A stretch of DNA of 64,000 bases from Ursus arctos (lineage: Eukaryota; Chordata; Mammalia; Carnivora; Ursidae): assembly GCF_023065955.2 (NCBI RefSeq), contig NW_026622874.1, positions 26,097,772 to 26,161,771 on the forward strand, read 5' to 3'. A model generated the notes under the pieces. It did no database searches and was not told the DNA's origin. It saw only the letters and a program-made list of their open reading frames with translations. How positions within the stretch are numbered: position 1 is the stretch's first letter; the number at the start of each line of letters is the position of its first letter. Positions 58,181 through 64,000 of this stretch are shown piece after piece. The translations under genes were made by a program, and so were the position numbers.

Positions 58181-58677
58181 TTCAAAATTCGAGTTCAATA
58201 GGGTGGTCCAGAGATCACTTTTACTATACTCAAGGGCCATGACGCCTCTACCCCAGCAACCTCAGTTCTGGTGAGAGCAGTGGTAGTGGTTCGGGAGGCA
58301 TCTCATGGGACACACCAGTCGGAGCAGAGTTCCCAAAGGCCAAGGTGGCCTGACGGTCCCCTCGTGCTACCAAGCACCGAGCAGCCAAAGCCTGTAAGCA
58401 GGACGGGGGTAGGAAGCCACCAAGCAGCACCCTAGCGCTCCAGGCTCTGCACCCCTGTGCTGTGTTCTGAGAGGAGGCTGCCTTCCCGCTACTTCCCCAG
58501 GATAACAGGGCCCTCGTGTGGTCTGGTCTCTCGCCCGCCTAGGGATCAGCGGAGGACTTCCATTGAAAATAATGGAAATTCACATTGGCGCACTTTTGAT
58601 CCTTAAAAGGCAAGTCTCTTTTGATCCTTGAAGATATTCTCTCAAGCCAGGATGGGTAGGGTGGGGAGGAGAGATGT

Positions 58678-61245
<2,568 letters not shown>

Positions 61246-61417
61246 CTCGGAAGCTCAGCTCACTGTCACTGACCCCACAGTCCTCCGCAGAGCTCTCCTT
61301 CTCCTGCTTGCTGCCGCCCCGGCTCCGCTTAACACTCTTATAGAACTGCCCCCAGCGATGCCGCCCCGCGTCCTTCTTCAGGCGCTTCTCCTTGGCCCTT
61401 CGGTTCTGAAACCAAAC
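61246..61417 (-). CDS. LHX4: LHX4 coding exon, homeodomain helix 3
   Basis: The 172-nt exon starts with [15 protein letters not shown], the recognition helix of the homeodomain with its WF-N-R signature, and continues [20 protein letters not shown] to SDSELSFR plus one base of the next codon. It is flanked by an acceptor ('GCTCGTGCGGCAG') and a GTGAGC donor. It should correspond to about residues 203-259 of a 390-residue LHX4. The asparagine in WFQN is the base-contacting Asn51 of homeodomains. The frame is intact. One glycine in SRGGSK differs from the serine I remember in human, a mild difference. Confidence 0.97.
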
Positions 61418-61905
<488 letters not shown>

Positions 61906-62394
61906 TTACTGGCCTCCGCCTGCCCAAAGCAGCTGGGCCCCATCCCCCTTCCTCCTCTCTTGCGGTCTCGCCCACCATGGGCAGAGCCATGGGAAGGAAT
62001 GGTGAACGACCCGCCGGAGCCCACTCCTCACCCCAGGCCTTCCCGAGTCACGGAAAAGTGAGGACAACAGTCCTTCCTCAGCTCCCCGCCCCTCTCCGTG
62101 CCCCCAGCCCCGCCACACGGGGGCTCCCGCCCCACTGAGGGTGTACAATTCCACGTGCTTCCCCGTCATGGCAGAGGCTCTGGTTGGACATCCTGGGTTG
62201 TGAAGGCGCATGAGCCAGGATGAGCGATGTGAGTTCTGGGCTGTGCCCAGACACCTCTGCCCCTCCTCCCCTCGGAGCCTCCCTTTTCCCAGGTCCCTTC
62301 GCAGTGGCCTCCCTGAGCTCAGCAGGGGTGACCTGCTCATTGGCCAGTCATCTAAGCATCCGATTACGGGTCAGAACCCACTAGTGGTTTGTAT

Positions 62395-62568
62395 TGTCAA
62401 TTGAGTGGATCAAAAATTTGGGGCGGAATATGATGCATGGGATGGAATGGGAGAGAGGAGGGCAAGCATGGTTCACAGGACTTGCTTAGTGTTCGTGGTA
62501 TGAATATATGTGTGCTGAGTTGAAAATGAGTTTCTTACTTGGGGTCATAGTCAAAATTTTTTGAAAAC
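62395..62568. mobile_element. possible hAT-like element end
   Basis: The right end 'TTTTTTGAAAACCACTG' resembles the terminal inverted repeat of hAT elements (reverse complement CAGTGGTTTTCAAA). A left partner is not clear, so the borders are a guess. Confidence 0.3.
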
Positions 62569-62917
62569 CACTGGTCTGAAGAGTGTTCAGGACAACACAC
62601 TGACCGATCCACAGTCTTCGGTGGATTCTGAGCATCGAGCTAATAAGCCTGCTGTTCCCGTCGTCAGAGGTTGGTTTGTTCAGCCCAGAGCAGGGCGCCT
62701 ATGCGCAGTCAGGAGCACACAGCCAAGAGCGGACGGTTTGTCCCTCTCCCGGCGCTAGACCTCTGCCCGTTCTCTGCAGGGCACCCGAGTCCACAAACCG
62801 CCATCGCTCCAGGCCTGGCTCTCTGGGTCTTCTGTGTTCCCTCCCCCGGGCCCTTTAAAATGTCTCTGTTACCTTCCTACCTTCCTTTCCATTCAAGAAA
62901 ACCATCTCTTAGGATCA

Positions 62918-63030
62918 ATAATAGCCAGTATTTGCTAAGCACCTACTATGTGCCTGGTGTGATCTGAGAACTTGATGTGCAAACAGTCCTCACGACAATT
63001 CTGAAAAGTGTTTCTTGCAGCCTGAAGACC
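62918..63030 (-). mobile_element. MIR SINE fragment
   Basis: 'AATAATAGCCAGTATTTGCT', 'AAGCACCTACTATGTGCCTG' and 'AACAGTCCTCACGACAATTC' follow the antisense MIR 3' half. Confidence 0.65.
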
Positions 63031-63699
63031 TGGGTTCAACCTTCTTGCTGAGCAAGGGAGTGACGTGGGCCAGTACCCTCCCCACTCTGGAGCCTGGGGC
63101 ACCTGCGCCTGCCCTGAGTGGGGCAGCATGCAGGCCCGAGTCCACTCGGCAGTCATGCATGCGGCCGGGGAGGATGAAGTCGCCAGTCCTCTCTCCTTGG
63201 GCTGTTTTCTGCTCCAGCAGAGCCATTATTGTCCTCAAACCCTTGCCACCCATCCCCTCCCTGGAGTCCTGATCCAAAGAGCAAGGCTTCCACAGCCGCC
63301 ATGGCAGAGACTGAGGAAAACCTCCCAAGTTCTTTAAATTCTGTCATAAGGAATCCATCCCTTCTGCCCCTGTTTGTAGAGATGACAGCAGGACAGCATT
63401 TGATGCCAGTATGAAATAGTGCTCTATTAAAACATCTCTACGGTCTTCAGATCAAAAATTTGAAATAATGAAACCAGCAAAAGGATGTAATTCATCAAGA
63501 ATTGTCTAATTTTTAAATAGGCCAGCCTGGTGATTTAGAAACTGTTTTCACCGTGGCCACTGGGATCTGCCCGTCATCGAGGGTGGGTGGCCCCTGGGTT
63601 CAGAACTGCTGCCTACGTGCACAGGACTTTCTTCTTGCGATTATGGGGACTATTATGCTGTTATTTTAACATTCGCTGTTATTATAATTTAAAATCTTT

Positions 63700-64000
63700 T
63701 TTATATCCTATAACAATGTCATCCAAGTATTCATTAAGTAGTGGTGGCAGTGCTCGTGCTGAAAAATGTACCCAAAAATCAATAACTTTGGTACGGAAGT
63801 TAAATGTGATAAAACGCTATGAAGAAGGCCAAGCGAGACCATGATATCCTAGGCTGTTAATTTAGGAGAGAGCATTCTGCAAGGTATTAGAGATAGTGCT
63901 GAGAAAATAAAAAGTAGCATTAAGGCAAAGATACACTTCACCGGTTATAGATTTATGTGCTTCCAGAATACATCCCCCCCTCCTACTTTTTACATTAATT
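63700..64000 (+). mobile_element. Tigger/pogo-type DNA transposon remnant
   Basis: An open frame from the ATG at 63716 reads MSSKYSLSSGG, then SITLVRKLNVIKRYEEGQAR. This is the N-terminus of a pogo/Tigger transposase with its CENP-B-like DNA-binding helix-turn-helix (the family pattern is roughly 'T..KLDVIKRYEKGE'). It stops at 63844. Further on, in another frame, RDSAEKIKSSIKA resembles the next part of the same domain. It is a dead, frameshifted copy cut by the window edge. Confidence 0.7.

Larger units (their letters stand above)
54160..58677 (-). other. LHX4: LHX4 3' UTR (inferred extent)
   Basis: Downstream of the LHX4 stop (minus strand) there is no further exon. The most distal good poly(A) signal before the intergenic spacer is at 54184-54179. 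That gives a 3' UTR of about 4.5 kb, which agrees with my memory of a long human LHX4 3' UTR. It contains a CpG-rich block (57121-57480), a U-tract/UUC microsatellite (58111-58069), a run of 13 G on the sense strand (56743-56731) and at least two earlier AATAAA signals. The extent is inferred and a shorter UTR is possible. Confidence 0.55.

Overview
This is a piece of a carnivoran, probably ursid (bear or giant panda), nuclear genome. About twenty Can-SINE copies (tRNA-headed, CT-rich body, AATAAA-rich tail) are scattered through the first 46 kb. Several carry the body 'GTGTTCCCTCTCTCGCTGGC', which I recall as the SINEC1_AMe type of panda and bears. There are no bacterial operons, ribosome binding sites or CRISPR arrays. 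The window contains the 3' ends of two vertebrate genes facing each other tail to tail.

On the + strand, the last two coding exons of ACBD6 (acyl-CoA binding domain containing 6) lie at 23816-23846 and 43905-44059, with a poly(A) signal at 44167-44172. Bases 1-23815 belong to the preceding intron and 23847-43904 to a roughly 20 kb last intron. On the - strand, the last three coding exons of the LIM-homeodomain factor LHX4 lie at 61886-61732, 61417-61246 and 59072-58678. They are followed by a probable long 3' UTR reaching a poly(A) signal near 54180. The LIM-domain exons lie beyond the right edge. The same tail-to-tail order, with a gap of about 10 kb, is what I recall for human 1q25. The two genes are neighbours and need not share a function: ACBD6 is a cytosolic acyl-CoA carrier linked to N-myristoylation, and LHX4 is a pituitary and motor-neuron transcription factor.

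The ACBD6 introns are packed with mobile elements. These include old L2 and MIR copies, several generations of decayed L1 (some HAL1-like), a long LTR, a hAT-like DNA transposon and many Can-SINEs, often nested and with visible target-site duplications. From about 46 kb to the right edge I find no Can-SINE and no L1, only ancient MIR and DNA-transposon scraps. The intergenic and LHX4 side therefore looks protected from insertions, as is common around developmental regulators. A CpG-rich island lies inside the LHX4 3' UTR at about 57.12-57.48 kb, and a decayed Tigger/pogo-type transposon runs off the right edge.

I see no new multi-gene system. The points most worth checking are the abrupt change in repeat content, the CpG island and possible alternative poly(A) sites in the LHX4 3' UTR, the frame-breaking 31-nt ACBD6 exon, and the nested transposon layers. 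Nearly all long open frames elsewhere are chance or transposon-derived. Repeat family names are from memory of consensus sequences, not from a search.
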